Of a DNA stretch of 64,000 nucleotides, positions 8,561-16,413 are shown piece by piece. Made by a program: the position numbers and the translations under genes. This stretch comes from CAVRGQ01 sp963720785 (GTDB lineage: Bacteria > Actinomycetota > Acidimicrobiia > IMCC26256 > DASPTH01): the NCBI GenBank assembly GCA_963720785.1, contig CAVRGQ010000001.1, positions 1-64,000 on the forward strand, in the 5' to 3' direction. Position 1 is the first letter of the stretch. The number at the start of each line of letters is the position of its first letter. The notes under the pieces were generated by a model. That model made no database searches, was not told the DNA's origin, and worked only from the letters and a program-made list of their open reading frames with translations.

Positions 8561-9618
8561 CCACCCGCTACGCACCCACCCGCGCCGAGCTCGACGAGTT
8601 GCTCGCCGAGTGGGGCGAGCCCCGCTACCGCGCGCAGCAGCTGTGGGACGCGCTCTACGGCGCGCGTCTCCCCCTCGCCGACGCGACCGCGCTCCCCCGC
8701 GCGCTGCGCGAGCGCATCGCGACCGAGCTCCCCGACGCGCTGACCGTCGTCACCGATCAGACCGCCGCCGACGGCATGACCAGCAAGTGGTTGTGGAACG
8801 CGGGCGATGGCGCGCAAGTCGAGACCGTCCTCATGCGCTACCCCGATCGTGCGACCGTGTGCGTGTCGTCGCAGGCCGGCTGCGCGATGGGGTGCACGTT
8901 CTGCGCCACCGGACAGGAGGGCTTCGAGCGTCACCTCACCGCGGGCGAGATCGTCGAGCAGGTGCTGCGCGCCGCGCACGCATCGCCGCAGCGCGTCGGC
9001 AACGTCGTGTTCATGGGCATGGGTGAGCCGCTCGCCAACTACGAGCCGGTGTGGGAGTCGATCGAGCGCCTCCACCACGATGTCGGCATCTCGGCCCGCC
9101 GCATCACCGTGAGCACCGTCGGCGTGGTGCCCGGCATCCGCCGGCTCACCACCGAGGCGCTCCCCGTCACCCTCGCCGTATCGCTGCACGCCCCCACCGA
9201 TGCCGACCGAGAGCCCCTCGTGCCGCTCAACCGCCGCTACCCCATCGCCGAGGTGCTCGACGCGGCGGCCGAGTTCGCCGGGGCCAAGGGTCGTCGCGTC
9301 ACCTTCGAGTACGCCTGCATCGCCGGCGTGAACGACACCCGTCCCCAGGCCGAGGCGCTCGGGCGGCTGCTCGGCGCCTTCCCGGGGTCGGGCGGCGCCC
9401 ACGTGAACCTGATCCCGTTGAACCCAACCGGCGAGTTCGGGGGCCAGGCCTCGGCCCCGAACCGTCTCGTCGACTTCGCCGGCCGGCTCCGGACCCATGG
9501 GATCACTGCGACAATCCGGAAGAACCGGGGCACCGACATCGACGCCGCCTGCGGTCAGCTGCGCTCCCGGGTGGCGATGCCCAAGGTGGTCCGGGGATCG
9601 GACACAATGGAGCCGTGA
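8557..9618 (+). CDS. rlmN: 23S rRNA/tRNA adenine-C2 methyltransferase RlmN
   Basis: RlmN is a radical SAM enzyme that methylates C2 of A2503 in 23S rRNA (and A37 of some tRNAs). It is 353 residues. The cluster motif C-X3-C-X2-C is CAMGCTFC at about residues 109-116, followed by 'MGMGEPLANYEPV'. The methyl-carrying Cys is in 'DIDAACGQLRS' near residue 332 and its partner Cys is inside the cluster region. The start overlaps the repaired mshD stop and the stop overlaps the next GTG, so the three genes are coupled. Confidence 0.94.
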   Translation: MTTRYAPTRAELDELLAEWGEPRYRAQQLWDALYGARLPLADATALPRALRERIATELPDALTVVTDQTAADGMTSKWLWNAGDGAQVETVLMRYPDRATVCVSSQAGCAMGCTFCATGQEGFERHLTAGEIVEQVLRAAHASPQRVGNVVFMGMGEPLANYEPVWESIERLHHDVGISARRITVSTVGVVPGIRRLTTEALPVTLAVSLHAPTDADREPLVPLNRRYPIAEVLDAAAEFAGAKGRRVTFEYACIAGVNDTRPQAEALGRLLGAFPGSGGAHVNLIPLNPTGEFGGQASAPNRLVDFAGRLRTHGITATIRKNRGTDIDAACGQLRSRVAMPKVVRGSDTMEP

Positions 9619-9965
9619 ACGACCAGTGGAAATGGGTCAACCAGTTCCAGCCCCAGACGCTCTACCTGGCGACGATCCTCTGCTACGTCGACGCCGTCTT
9701 CGGGCTGTTCAACGGCTTCAACCCCCTCAACCTCGTGATCATCGCGTGCCTCGCACTCGGCGGGTTCGGCATCGCGAACGAGAAGCGGTGGGGCTACGGC
9801 ATCGGCGTGATCGGCGCGATCCTGCAGGTCGTGGTGCTGCTCGCGATCTTCGGCGTGCACGCCTTCACCTCGCTGGTGATCATCAGCCTCGGCTTCGACG
9901 TCGCGCTGGTCGCGCTGCTGCTGCACCCGATGAGCCGCGAGTACCAGCGCATCTGGTTCAAGTAG
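9615..9965 (+). CDS. Small integral membrane protein
   Basis: A 116-residue protein beginning at GTG 9615, whose TGA partner is the rlmN stop (GTGA overlap). Three to four hydrophobic helices are visible: 'LYLATILCYVDAVFGLF', 'LNLVIIACLALGGFGIA', 'GYGIGVIGAILQVVVLLAIF' and 'LVIISLGFDVALVALLL'. The C-terminus is polar (MSREYQRIWFK). No enzymatic motif; function unknown. Translational coupling suggests constitutive expression with rlmN. Confidence 0.75.
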   Translation: MNDQWKWVNQFQPQTLYLATILCYVDAVFGLFNGFNPLNLVIIACLALGGFGIANEKRWGYGIGVIGAILQVVVLLAIFGVHAFTSLVIISLGFDVALVALLLHPMSREYQRIWFK

Positions 9966-10025
9966 ACGCTCGTCACTTATTTGTATTTGCGCTGGTCAGG
10001 ACGCTGGAACACCGAGAACAGCGCT

Positions 10026-10772
10026 TCACCAGACGACAAGTGTTCCGGCAATCTGGCACGCGAATCGTCTGGGCACGGGCGCGCGTTCGAGCAGCCGCGC
10101 TGTCGCGATACGCCTGGGCAGTTCTAGCCCGTGAACGTCGGGGAGGCCACAACGGCTGGCGCGGCGACCGGGGTTGCCGGTACTACCGGGGGTGTCGGAC
10201 GCGACCTCATCGAGGGTCGCAGTGACATTCAGCGTGTAGGACCCTGCAAGGCCCAACGTTTTGACATCACCTGGCACCGGCGCCGTCGGGTTTCCGCCAT
10301 TGTTTACCGCGCTGCCCGCGAGAAAGTTCACGCATTCGTAGCCCGCCGTGAGAGTGCGCAGACCGAGAAGATCGCCGCCTTGCACAGCAATCGGCGTCGC
10401 CAAGTCGAAAGTGCTCGTTCCCGTCGTGCCGGTCGTGCCGACAGGGCTGATCCCCACAAGCTGGAACTGATCCGTGGTTCCGGTTGGACGCCAGATCTCC
10501 AGCTGCAATGAACCCGTCACATCTGGGGCGCCTCCGGCTAGCGTGCTCCACGAGGTGACGTTCCAAGCCCCTGCCGGAACCGTGTACGAAGTTCCTGACC
10601 CGACACCGGCCTGCACCCAATCAGCATTGACTCCCCCGCAAACGTTGCTACCGCCCAGCTGGCCGATCGTGGTCGTTGCCGCACCCGCTGGCGCGCCCAT
10701 CCCCACCGCCAACAATGCCGCCGAAATCGCAGCGATGAGTCCCACGCGACACGCCGTCCAGACGGATTTCAT
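10026..10772 (-). CDS. Secreted protein of unknown function, probably frameshifted at its 3' end
   Basis: The N-terminus is a clear Sec signal peptide (MKSVWTACRVGLIAAISAAL, cleavage near AGA-A at about residue 31). The mature part is Gly/Thr/Val rich beta-strand sequence with two cysteines (NVCGG, YECVNF). The last ~50 residues look like a non-coding frame. Removing one base near 10172 would give the tail 'TPVAAPAVVASPTFTG' and a TAG at 10124, which is more plausible. Local G+C is about 58-62%, well below the neighbours. No family recognised. Confidence 0.6.
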   Translation of the reverse strand: MKSVWTACRVGLIAAISAALLAVGMGAPAGAATTTIGQLGGSNVCGGVNADWVQAGVGSGTSYTVPAGAWNVTSWSTLAGGAPDVTGSLQLEIWRPTGTTDQFQLVGISPVGTTGTTGTSTFDLATPIAVQGGDLLGLRTLTAGYECVNFLAGSAVNNGGNPTAPVPGDVKTLGLAGSYTLNVTATLDEVASDTPGSTGNPGRRASRCGLPDVHGLELPRRIATARLLERAPVPRRFACQIAGTLVVW

Positions 10773-11183
10773 TGGAGCCTCCTAAGCATGCCCTGGGTCC
10801 AACGCAGCTCGAATCCGGGGAATGCTACCACCCCGCGACGGCGAGCTCGCCGTCTGCGCGAGCTGCTCCGTCACCGAGGAGAGCCGGAAGTTCGCCGCCC
10901 GGTTCGGGACATGGTCAGGCGCGGTGTACGGCGGCGCGGCTCGCGGCACGTGGCAGACCGCCGACCAACGACCCGAACGCGTGGTGGTTGAGGTCCCGGC
11001 CGCGCACGTCGCGGCGTACCGGGATGACATCTACGCGGAGCTTCATGCGCGGTTCCGGGAGGAGCGGAGGGTCGCCACGAGACGATAGGTGGACGCGTTC
11101 CGTCTCCTAGGGCCCGTTGTACGCCAACGGATACGCCCGCGAAGTACAGCGCTTGTCGATCGCAACGGTTAAATTGCGGGGTC
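10773..11183. other. Sparse 410-base accessory gap
   Basis: This stretch separates the leftward secreted-protein gene from a rightward small membrane-protein gene. It holds one weakly supported frame (10822-11088, listed separately). I see no tRNA: a T-loop-like 'AGCTCGAATCC' near 10804 lacks the rest of a cloverleaf and a CCA end. The last 30 bases contain a local AT-rich patch (CAACGGTTAAATTGC, 11163-11177) with GCAA/TTGC half-arms that may be part of a promoter for the next gene. Confidence 0.4.
10822..11088 (+). CDS. Hypothetical protein, 88 residues
   Basis: An open frame from ATG 10822 (MLPPRDGELAVCASCSVTEE...). Third-position G+C is high, as in genes of this genome, and the C-terminal half ('VVVEVPAAHVAAYRDDIYAE') reads like a helical protein segment. 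There is no clear ribosome-binding site at proper spacing and no recognisable family. It could be a real orphan or a remnant. Confidence 0.35.
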   Translation: MLPPRDGELAVCASCSVTEESRKFAARFGTWSGAVYGGAARGTWQTADQRPERVVVEVPAAHVAAYRDDIYAELHARFREERRVATRR

Positions 11184-11346
11184 ATGACTCCCGTCGGCGC
11201 GATCTCCGGGTACTACCTGATCCTGTTGATCCCCGCGGCCCTCGCGGTTGCGTTCGTGTTCATCCTCAGCCGCCAGAAGTGGGAACGCCCGAAGGGCGAC
11301 GACACGGCCGGCGACACCCCTGGCGAGCGCCCCGTCCGACGACTGA
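11184..11346 (+). CDS. Small single-pass membrane protein, probable frameshift near its end
   Basis: Starts MTPVGAISGYY, then a hydrophobic helix 'LILLIPAALAVAFVFILS' (about residues 12-30) and a charged tail 'RQKWERPKGDDTAGD'. As sequenced, the frame continues far into the oppositely oriented gene at 11373-11660. Removing one C from the CCCC run near 11332 gives ERPSDD and a TGA at 11344-11346, leaving a 27-base convergent gap. That repaired end is the one given here. Function unknown. Confidence 0.5.
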
Positions 11347-11372
11347 GCGCCATCGCGCTCAGAACACTGCGG

Positions 11373-11660
11373 TCAGGACCGACAGTTCGCCTGGAGCGAC
11401 TGCAGCTTCTGCTCGATCCGGTCCTGGTGATGCTGGAGCTTGGTGAGGCGGCGCGACCGCGATCCCTCGGCTCGCGGGACCTGCTGATCGAGACGATCGA
11501 GCCTCCGCTGCAACCTGGCCGTCGTCTCCGTGAGCCGGTCGCAGCGGTGCGCCCCCGCTCCACCGCTGCCGTCTCCGGCCGAGGCCGCGCCCGCGGTGCC
11601 GGCGACGAGGAGTGCCGCCATCGCGACGGTGACGATCGTGCGGCGCAGGGTCGTCACCAT
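11373..11660 (-). CDS. Secreted coiled-coil protein, 95 residues
   Basis: A signal peptide (MVTTLRRTIVTVAMAALLVA, cleavage near ASA at about residue 28) is followed by a helical segment with heptad leucines, 'TETTARLQRRLDRLDQQ' and 'LTKLQHHQDRIEQKLQSLQ'. Two cysteines flank the helix (HRCDRL and ANCRS) and could pair. GGGGAG is about 6 bases before ATG 11660. It follows the two helical paralogs on the same strand (43-base gap) and may share their transcript. Function unknown. Confidence 0.65.
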   Translation of the reverse strand: MVTTLRRTIVTVAMAALLVAGTAGAASAGDGSGGAGAHRCDRLTETTARLQRRLDRLDQQVPRAEGSRSRRLTKLQHHQDRIEQKLQSLQANCRS

Positions 11661-11703
11661 GGCTCGCTCCCCGGACGGACGGACAGGACCCGTTCAGCGT
11701 ACG

Positions 11704-12352
11704 TCAGGCCGAGGGGTTCAGGAACGCGCACGCCCGCTGGGCCCTGAACGCCTTGGAGAGCTTGCCGCTCGCGTCGAGGCGCTTCGCGTCGTCGAAGGCC
11801 GTGGCCACCTCGTCGCTGCTCGAGCGGATCTCGTCGGCGATCGCCTGCGTGTCCGCCGCGAACTGCGTCGGAACGCTCGTCTGGAGGTCGACGACGTCGT
11901 TGCGCGCGGTCTCGAACACGTTGTTCGCCTTCCGCAACCCCTGCACGAGCAACTTCGAGATCTGCTTGCCGTGCGGGGTATCGGGCACTCCGGCCGCCTG
12001 GAGCCGCGCCGTCGGCGTCGTCGGTCGCGTCGATGACGTCACCGAGGAAGTCGTCGAGCGCGTTCTTGGCCCGGGCCAGCGCAGTGCTGTCGAGCGCGGA
12101 ACCCGATTCGATCGTCGACAGGCGCGACGTGAGGTCGGCTTGCAGGTCGTTCAGACCGTTCTGCCAGTCGGCGAGCGTCGTGCAGAACTTGGTGGCCCAC
12201 GTTCCGGCCGGCACGGTCTTCGCGGAAACGGTCTTCGCGGAGACCGTCGTCGCTGACGACGTCCGTGCGCTCGCGGGCGCCGCCGCCACTCCCACGAGCG
12301 GAATGACGACGACGACCGCGAACGCTGCGACGTGTCGCCGCAGAGGGGTCAC
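11704..12352 (-). CDS. Secreted helical protein, paralog 1 of a tandem pair, frameshifted
   Basis: The signal peptide 'MTPLRRHVAAFAVVVVIPLV' is followed by a low-complexity linker with repeated SAKTV, then 'WATKFCTTLADWQNGLNDL'. An extra base near 12008 breaks the frame; repaired, the protein continues 'DDADARLQAAGVPDT' to 'RAQRACAFLNPSA' at 11704. It aligns along its full length with the next gene upstream (FCT.L.DWQ...AAGVP...CAFL). Two conserved cysteines may form a disulfide. The start codon is GTG, 11 bases after the paralog's stop. Family unknown to me. Confidence 0.65.
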
Positions 12353-12363
12353 GACGGTGTTGC

Positions 12364-12939
12364 TCAGCCGAGGAAGGCGCAGGTCTTGTTCGCCTTCACG
12401 ACCTTGTTCAACTTGCCGCCCTTGTCGAGCGTGTCGATCTTGCCGAAGGCGGTGTCGATCTCGCCCGAGCTGTCCTGGATCTGCTGACCGATCTCGGTCG
12501 CCTGCGTGGAGAACGACGCCGCGTCGGTGGTCGACAGGGTCTCCGCGTCGGCCTCGGCCTTCTCGAAGATGCTCTTCGCCTTGCCGAAGCCCTTGATCAG
12601 CGCGGCCTGGATCTTGGCGCCGTTCGTGGTCTTGGGCACGCCCGCAGCCTTCACGTCGGACATCGCCGTGTCGGTGGCGTCGATCGCCTGGTTGAGGAAG
12701 TCGACCAGCGTCGTCTTGCCCGACGACAGGTCGGTCGTGTCGGCGAGCGCAGCCGAGACGTCACTCGACGCGGCCTTGATGGTGTCCTGCCAGTCGGAGA
12801 GGGCGGTGCAGAAGCTCGTGGCCCACTTCTGCGGCGAGACGGTCTTCGCTCCCGCCGGCGCAGCCGACAGCCCCACGACGGGGACCGCAGCGAGTGCGGC
12901 GATGGCAATGGCGCGGGTGAACTTCTTCATCGAGTTCAT
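12364..12939 (-). CDS. Secreted helical protein, paralog 2 of a tandem pair
   Basis: A 191-residue intact protein. The signal peptide is 'MNSMKKFTRAIAIAALAAVP' with an AGA-K cleavage region at about residue 32. The mature domain is predicted all-helical, beginning 'WATSFCTALSDWQDTIKAAS' and ending 'KANKTCAFLG', with a Cys near each end. AAGGA lies 5 bases before ATG 12939. It leads a three-gene leftward set of secreted proteins. It may be a surface or periplasmic binding protein, but no known domain is recognised. Confidence 0.7.
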   Translation of the reverse strand: MNSMKKFTRAIAIAALAAVPVVGLSAAPAGAKTVSPQKWATSFCTALSDWQDTIKAASSDVSAALADTTDLSSGKTTLVDFLNQAIDATDTAMSDVKAAGVPKTTNGAKIQAALIKGFGKAKSIFEKAEADAETLSTTDAASFSTQATEIGQQIQDSSGEIDTAFGKIDTLDKGGKLNKVVKANKTCAFLG

Positions 12940-12977
12940 GGAGTCCTTCGTCCTCTCCCCGAGGGGCTCGTGCACGG

Positions 12978-14984
12978 TCAGGATCGGTCTGGCTGCCCGG
13001 CTCGCTGTTCGAACCAGGTGAGCGCCCCCGGATCAGCGAGGGAACTGCGGCTGGCAACGTCGTCGGCACGGCTCCCCGTGAGGATCCGCTTCACCGGGAC
13101 CTCCAGCTTCTTGCCCGAGAGGGTACGGGGCACGGAGGGGACGGCTTCGATCGTGTCCGGGAGATGTCTCGGCGACAATTGGGTACGGAGTTGAGCGCGA
13201 ATGCGGGTGATCAGGTCGTCGTCGAGGTCCACCCCCGGCGCCAGCGACACGAACAGGGCCAATCGACCCATGCCGTCGGTGTCGTCAGGCGTGTCGGTGT
13301 CGCCCTCGAGGTGCACGACGAGGGAGTCGGTGATCTCGGGGAACGACTCCACCACCGCGTAGAAGTCGCTGGTGCCGAGACGGACCCCGCCGCGGTTGAG
13401 CGTGGCGTCGGAACGCCCGGAGATCACGCACGAGCCGTCGTCGGTGAAGGTGATCCAGTCGCCGTGACGCCACACACCCGGGTAGTCGGAGAAGTAGGCG
13501 TTGCGCAGCTTCGTGCCGTCGGGATCGCCCCAGAACCCGACGGGCATCGACGGCATGGGTTCCGTGACGACGAGCTCGCCCTGCACGCCGGGCGGGCACG
13601 GGCGCCCGTCGGCATCGAACGCCTCGACCGCGCAGCCGAGCAACCGGCAGGTGATCTCCCCCGCGCGCACGGGCAGGAGCTTCACGGCACCGACGAACGC
13701 CGCGCACACGTCGGTGCCACCGCTCACCGACACCGGCTGCACGTGCGCACCGACGGCGTCGTGGATCCAGCGGAAGCCGTCGGGCGGCAGCGGCGCCCCG
13801 GTGGAGCCGACGCTGCGGATCACGTGGCCGGCGGGTGGCACCACGCCAGCCTTGCGGCACGCCATCACGAACGGCGCGCTCACGCCGAACACCTCCACCC
13901 CGGTGTCGGCCGCGAGCTGCCAGAGCGCACCGAGGTCGGGCGAACCGGGGTCGCCGTCGAACAGCACGAGCGTCGCACCCACGAGCAGTCCCGACATGAG
14001 GTAGTTCCACATCATCCAGCCCGTGGTGGTGAACCAGAAGAAGCGTTGCCCCGGCCCGAGGTCGTGGTGCAGGGCGAGCGTCTTCTGGTGCTCCACGGTG
14101 ATCCCGCCGTGACCGTGCACGATCGCCTTCGGCAGGCCGGTGGTGCCCGAGCTGTAGAGCACGTAGAGCGGATGGGTGAACGGCAGCGTCGCGAACTCGA
14201 GCGGTCCCGGCACCGCGAGCAGCGCCTCCCACTCATTTGGCCGCGCCGCGGGCCGGTCGTCGGCATCCGTGCCCACGTACGGCACGTGCACGGTGTGATG
14301 CAGTGTCGGCAGCGCGGCCTCGATCGCGGCCACCTCGGCGCGCCGGTCGACGACCTTCTCGCCGTAGCGGTAGCCGTCGACTGCGAGGAGCACCACCGGT
14401 TCGATCTGGGCGAACCGGTCGACCACCGACCGCACCCCGAACTCCGGCGCGCACGACGACCACACTGCGCCGATGCTCGCGACCGCGAGGAAGGCGACGA
14501 CGGTCTCGGGGATGTTCGGCAGGTAGGCGGCGACGCGGTCGCCGTGCTGCACGCCGAGGCCCAGCAGCCCGGTGCGGCAGCGTGCCACCGCGTCGGCGAG
14601 CTCCGACCACGTGAGCTGCAGCTCCTCGCGGGTCTGGCTGCGCGCCACGATCGCGACCTCGTCACCCCGCGTCTCCGCCGCGGCGAGCGCGTGTTCCGCG
14701 TAGTTGAGCGTTCCGCCCGGGAACCACTCCGTACCCGGCATCGCCCGACGGCCGAGCGCGGCCCCCGGCCGGTCGTGCCAGCGCACCCCGGCCCACTCGG
14801 TGAAGGCGGACCAGAACCCCTCGAGGTCGTCGACCGACCACTCCCACAGCTCCGCATATCCGGGGAAGGTCAGCCCGCGCTCGACCTCGAGCCAGGTCAG
14901 GAACCGGCCGATCCGGCTGTGCTCCCGCACGTCGGCGGGCGGCGACCACAGGATCTCGCCACGGTCGTGGAAGGATGCCGTCAC
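12978..14984 (-). CDS. Acetoacetyl-CoA synthetase
   Basis: An ATP-dependent acyl-activating enzyme of the AMP-binding (ANL) superfamily that makes acetoacetyl-CoA from acetoacetate, in ketone-body or leucine catabolism or PHB-type metabolism. It is 668 residues from GTG 14984, the typical length. The N-terminal 'ILWSPPADVREHSRIGRFL' and 'TEWFPGGTLNYAEHAL' are characteristic of acetoacetate-CoA ligases. The AMP-binding loop is 'LYSSGTTGLPKAIVHGHGG' near residue 278, and the C-terminal catalytic lysine is in 'RTLSGKKLEVPVKRIL'. It is divergent from maoC-citE with only 32 bases between start codons. Confidence 0.9.
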   Translation of the reverse strand: MTASFHDRGEILWSPPADVREHSRIGRFLTWLEVERGLTFPGYAELWEWSVDDLEGFWSAFTEWAGVRWHDRPGAALGRRAMPGTEWFPGGTLNYAEHALAAAETRGDEVAIVARSQTREELQLTWSELADAVARCRTGLLGLGVQHGDRVAAYLPNIPETVVAFLAVASIGAVWSSCAPEFGVRSVVDRFAQIEPVVLLAVDGYRYGEKVVDRRAEVAAIEAALPTLHHTVHVPYVGTDADDRPAARPNEWEALLAVPGPLEFATLPFTHPLYVLYSSGTTGLPKAIVHGHGGITVEHQKTLALHHDLGPGQRFFWFTTTGWMMWNYLMSGLLVGATLVLFDGDPGSPDLGALWQLAADTGVEVFGVSAPFVMACRKAGVVPPAGHVIRSVGSTGAPLPPDGFRWIHDAVGAHVQPVSVSGGTDVCAAFVGAVKLLPVRAGEITCRLLGCAVEAFDADGRPCPPGVQGELVVTEPMPSMPVGFWGDPDGTKLRNAYFSDYPGVWRHGDWITFTDDGSCVISGRSDATLNRGGVRLGTSDFYAVVESFPEITDSLVVHLEGDTDTPDDTDGMGRLALFVSLAPGVDLDDDLITRIRAQLRTQLSPRHLPDTIEAVPSVPRTLSGKKLEVPVKRILTGSRADDVASRSSLADPGALTWFEQRAGQPDRS

Positions 14985-15016
14985 GGCCCGGAGCCTACGG
15001 AGACTGGAGACAAGTC

Positions 15017-15502
15017 GTGGACATCCCGCACCACGGACGCTGGTTCGAGGACCTACCGGTCGGCCTCGTCGTGCCGCACGCTCTCACCCGCACGGTCACC
15101 GAGACCGACAACGTGCTCTTCACCACGATGACGATGAACCCGGCGCGCCTGCACCTCGACGCGCACTACGCCGAGGGCACCGAGTTCGGCCGCCCGTTGA
15201 TCAACTCGATGTTCACCATCGCGCTCGTCGTGGGCATCTCGGTGCTCGAGACCACCCACGGCACCACGGTCGCCAACCTCGGCTTCGAGGAGGTCGTGTT
15301 CCCCAAACCGCTCTTCGCCGGCGACACCGTGCACGTGGAGAGCGAGGTCGTCGACGCCCGCGTCTCGAAGTCGCGCCCCGAACAGGGCATCGTCACCTTC
15401 GAGCACCGTGCGTACAACCAGCACGACGAGCTCGTCTGCCGGGCCCGGCGCGGCGCGCTGATGCACAAGCGGCCCACCGGACCGACCGGAGCCGACGCGT
15501 GA
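15017..15502 (+). CDS. MaoC-family (R)-hydratase
   Basis: A hot-dog-fold dehydratase of 161 residues. The hydratase-2 region is 'MNPARLHLDAHYAEGTEFGRP', containing the conserved Asp/His area, and the C-terminal strand 'GIVTFEHRAYNQHDELVCRA' is typical. GTG 15017 is chosen because GGAGA lies 6 bases upstream. The gene overlaps citE by four bases. MaoC plus CitE pairs act on mesaconyl-CoA/methylmalyl-CoA-type or related branched acyl-CoAs; the exact substrate is not determined. It probably shares a divergent promoter region with acetoacetyl-CoA synthetase. Confidence 0.85.
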   Translation: MDIPHHGRWFEDLPVGLVVPHALTRTVTETDNVLFTTMTMNPARLHLDAHYAEGTEFGRPLINSMFTIALVVGISVLETTHGTTVANLGFEEVVFPKPLFAGDTVHVESEVVDARVSKSRPEQGIVTFEHRAYNQHDELVCRARRGALMHKRPTGPTGADA

Positions 15503-16388
15503 GCACCCAACTCGGAGGCCGCGTGCCGGCGCGCCTGCGCAGCCTGCTCTTCGCGCCCGCGAGCCGTCCCGACGTGTTGGCCAAGCTGCCGCGCGCCAAC
15601 CCCGACGGCGTCGTGCTCGATCTCGAGGACGCGGTTCCCGCCGACGCGAAGGCCGCGGCGCGACCGAACGCCCGCGCCGCCGGCACCTCCCTCGCCACCG
15701 CGCATCCCGACATGGCCGTGTACGTGAGGGTGAACGCGGTGCCCACCGAGTGGTTCGCCCACGACGTCGCCGAAGGCGTGGCACCCGAGGTCAGCGGCAT
15801 CATCGTGCCGAAGCTGGAGTCGCCCCACCAGATCGAGACGGTGGTCGACGTGCTCGAACGCGCCGGCCTCGGCCACCTGCACCTCCTCGCCGGCATCGAG
15901 ACCGCCCAGGGCGTCGAGTCGGCCCGGGAGCTGTTCCGCTCGCCCGTCCGCGTCGCCTACTTCGGCGCCGAGGACTACATCGCCGACATGGGCGGCGTCC
16001 GCACGCCGGAGGGCACCGAGGTCCTCTACCGCGTTCACGGGTCGCGCTCGCCGCCCGCCTCGGTGGTGTGCTCGCCCTCGACCAGGTCGTCACCGCGCTC
16101 GACCACGAGGAGCGCTTCCTCGCCGATGCCGCCCAGGGGCGGGCCCTCGGCTTCGCCGGGAAGCTCTGCATCCACCCGGCGCAGGTCGCCCTCGCTCACC
16201 GTGCCTTCTCTCCGGGCCCCGAGGAGATCGATCGCGCCCGTCGGCTGCTCGCGGCGTACGACGAGGCCACCGCCCACGGCGAGGCCGCCATCGCGTTCGA
16301 GGGGCAGATGGTCGACGAACCACTCGCGCGACACGCCCGCGCCGTGCTGGCCAATTCCCCCGGTGGCGGCGCCACCGACACGCCCTGA
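15499..16388 (+). CDS. HpcH/HpaI aldolase / CitE-like lyase, frameshifted
   Basis: A (beta/alpha)8 CoA-ester lyase of the citrate lyase beta family. Signatures are 'LRSLLFAPASRPD', the metal and CoA region 'GVVLDLEDAVPADAK', 'IIVPKLESP' and 'VAYFGAEDYIADMG'. One base is missing near 16030 (TACCGCG for TACGCGCG). Restoring it gives LYARSRVALAARLGG and the normal C-terminus 'GFAGKLCIHPAQV', ending at 16388 with 296 residues. Coupled to maoC by a GTGA overlap, it likely cleaves or forms a malyl-CoA-type ester. Confidence 0.85.
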
Positions 16389-16413
16389 CGGCGACCTTCC
16401 CTAGAATCCGCCC

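Noticed and set aside
10790..10830. Possible tRNA T-arm (AGCTCGAATCC) near 10804
   Set aside because: No matching acceptor, D or anticodon arms and no CCA-adjacent stem; the similarity is limited to the T-loop word.
13164..15131. A 655-codon plus-strand frame across acetoacetyl-CoA synthetase
   Set aside because: Shadow of the real minus-strand gene, which has full ANL-family motifs; the plus frame is His/Arg/Gly-rich without domains.
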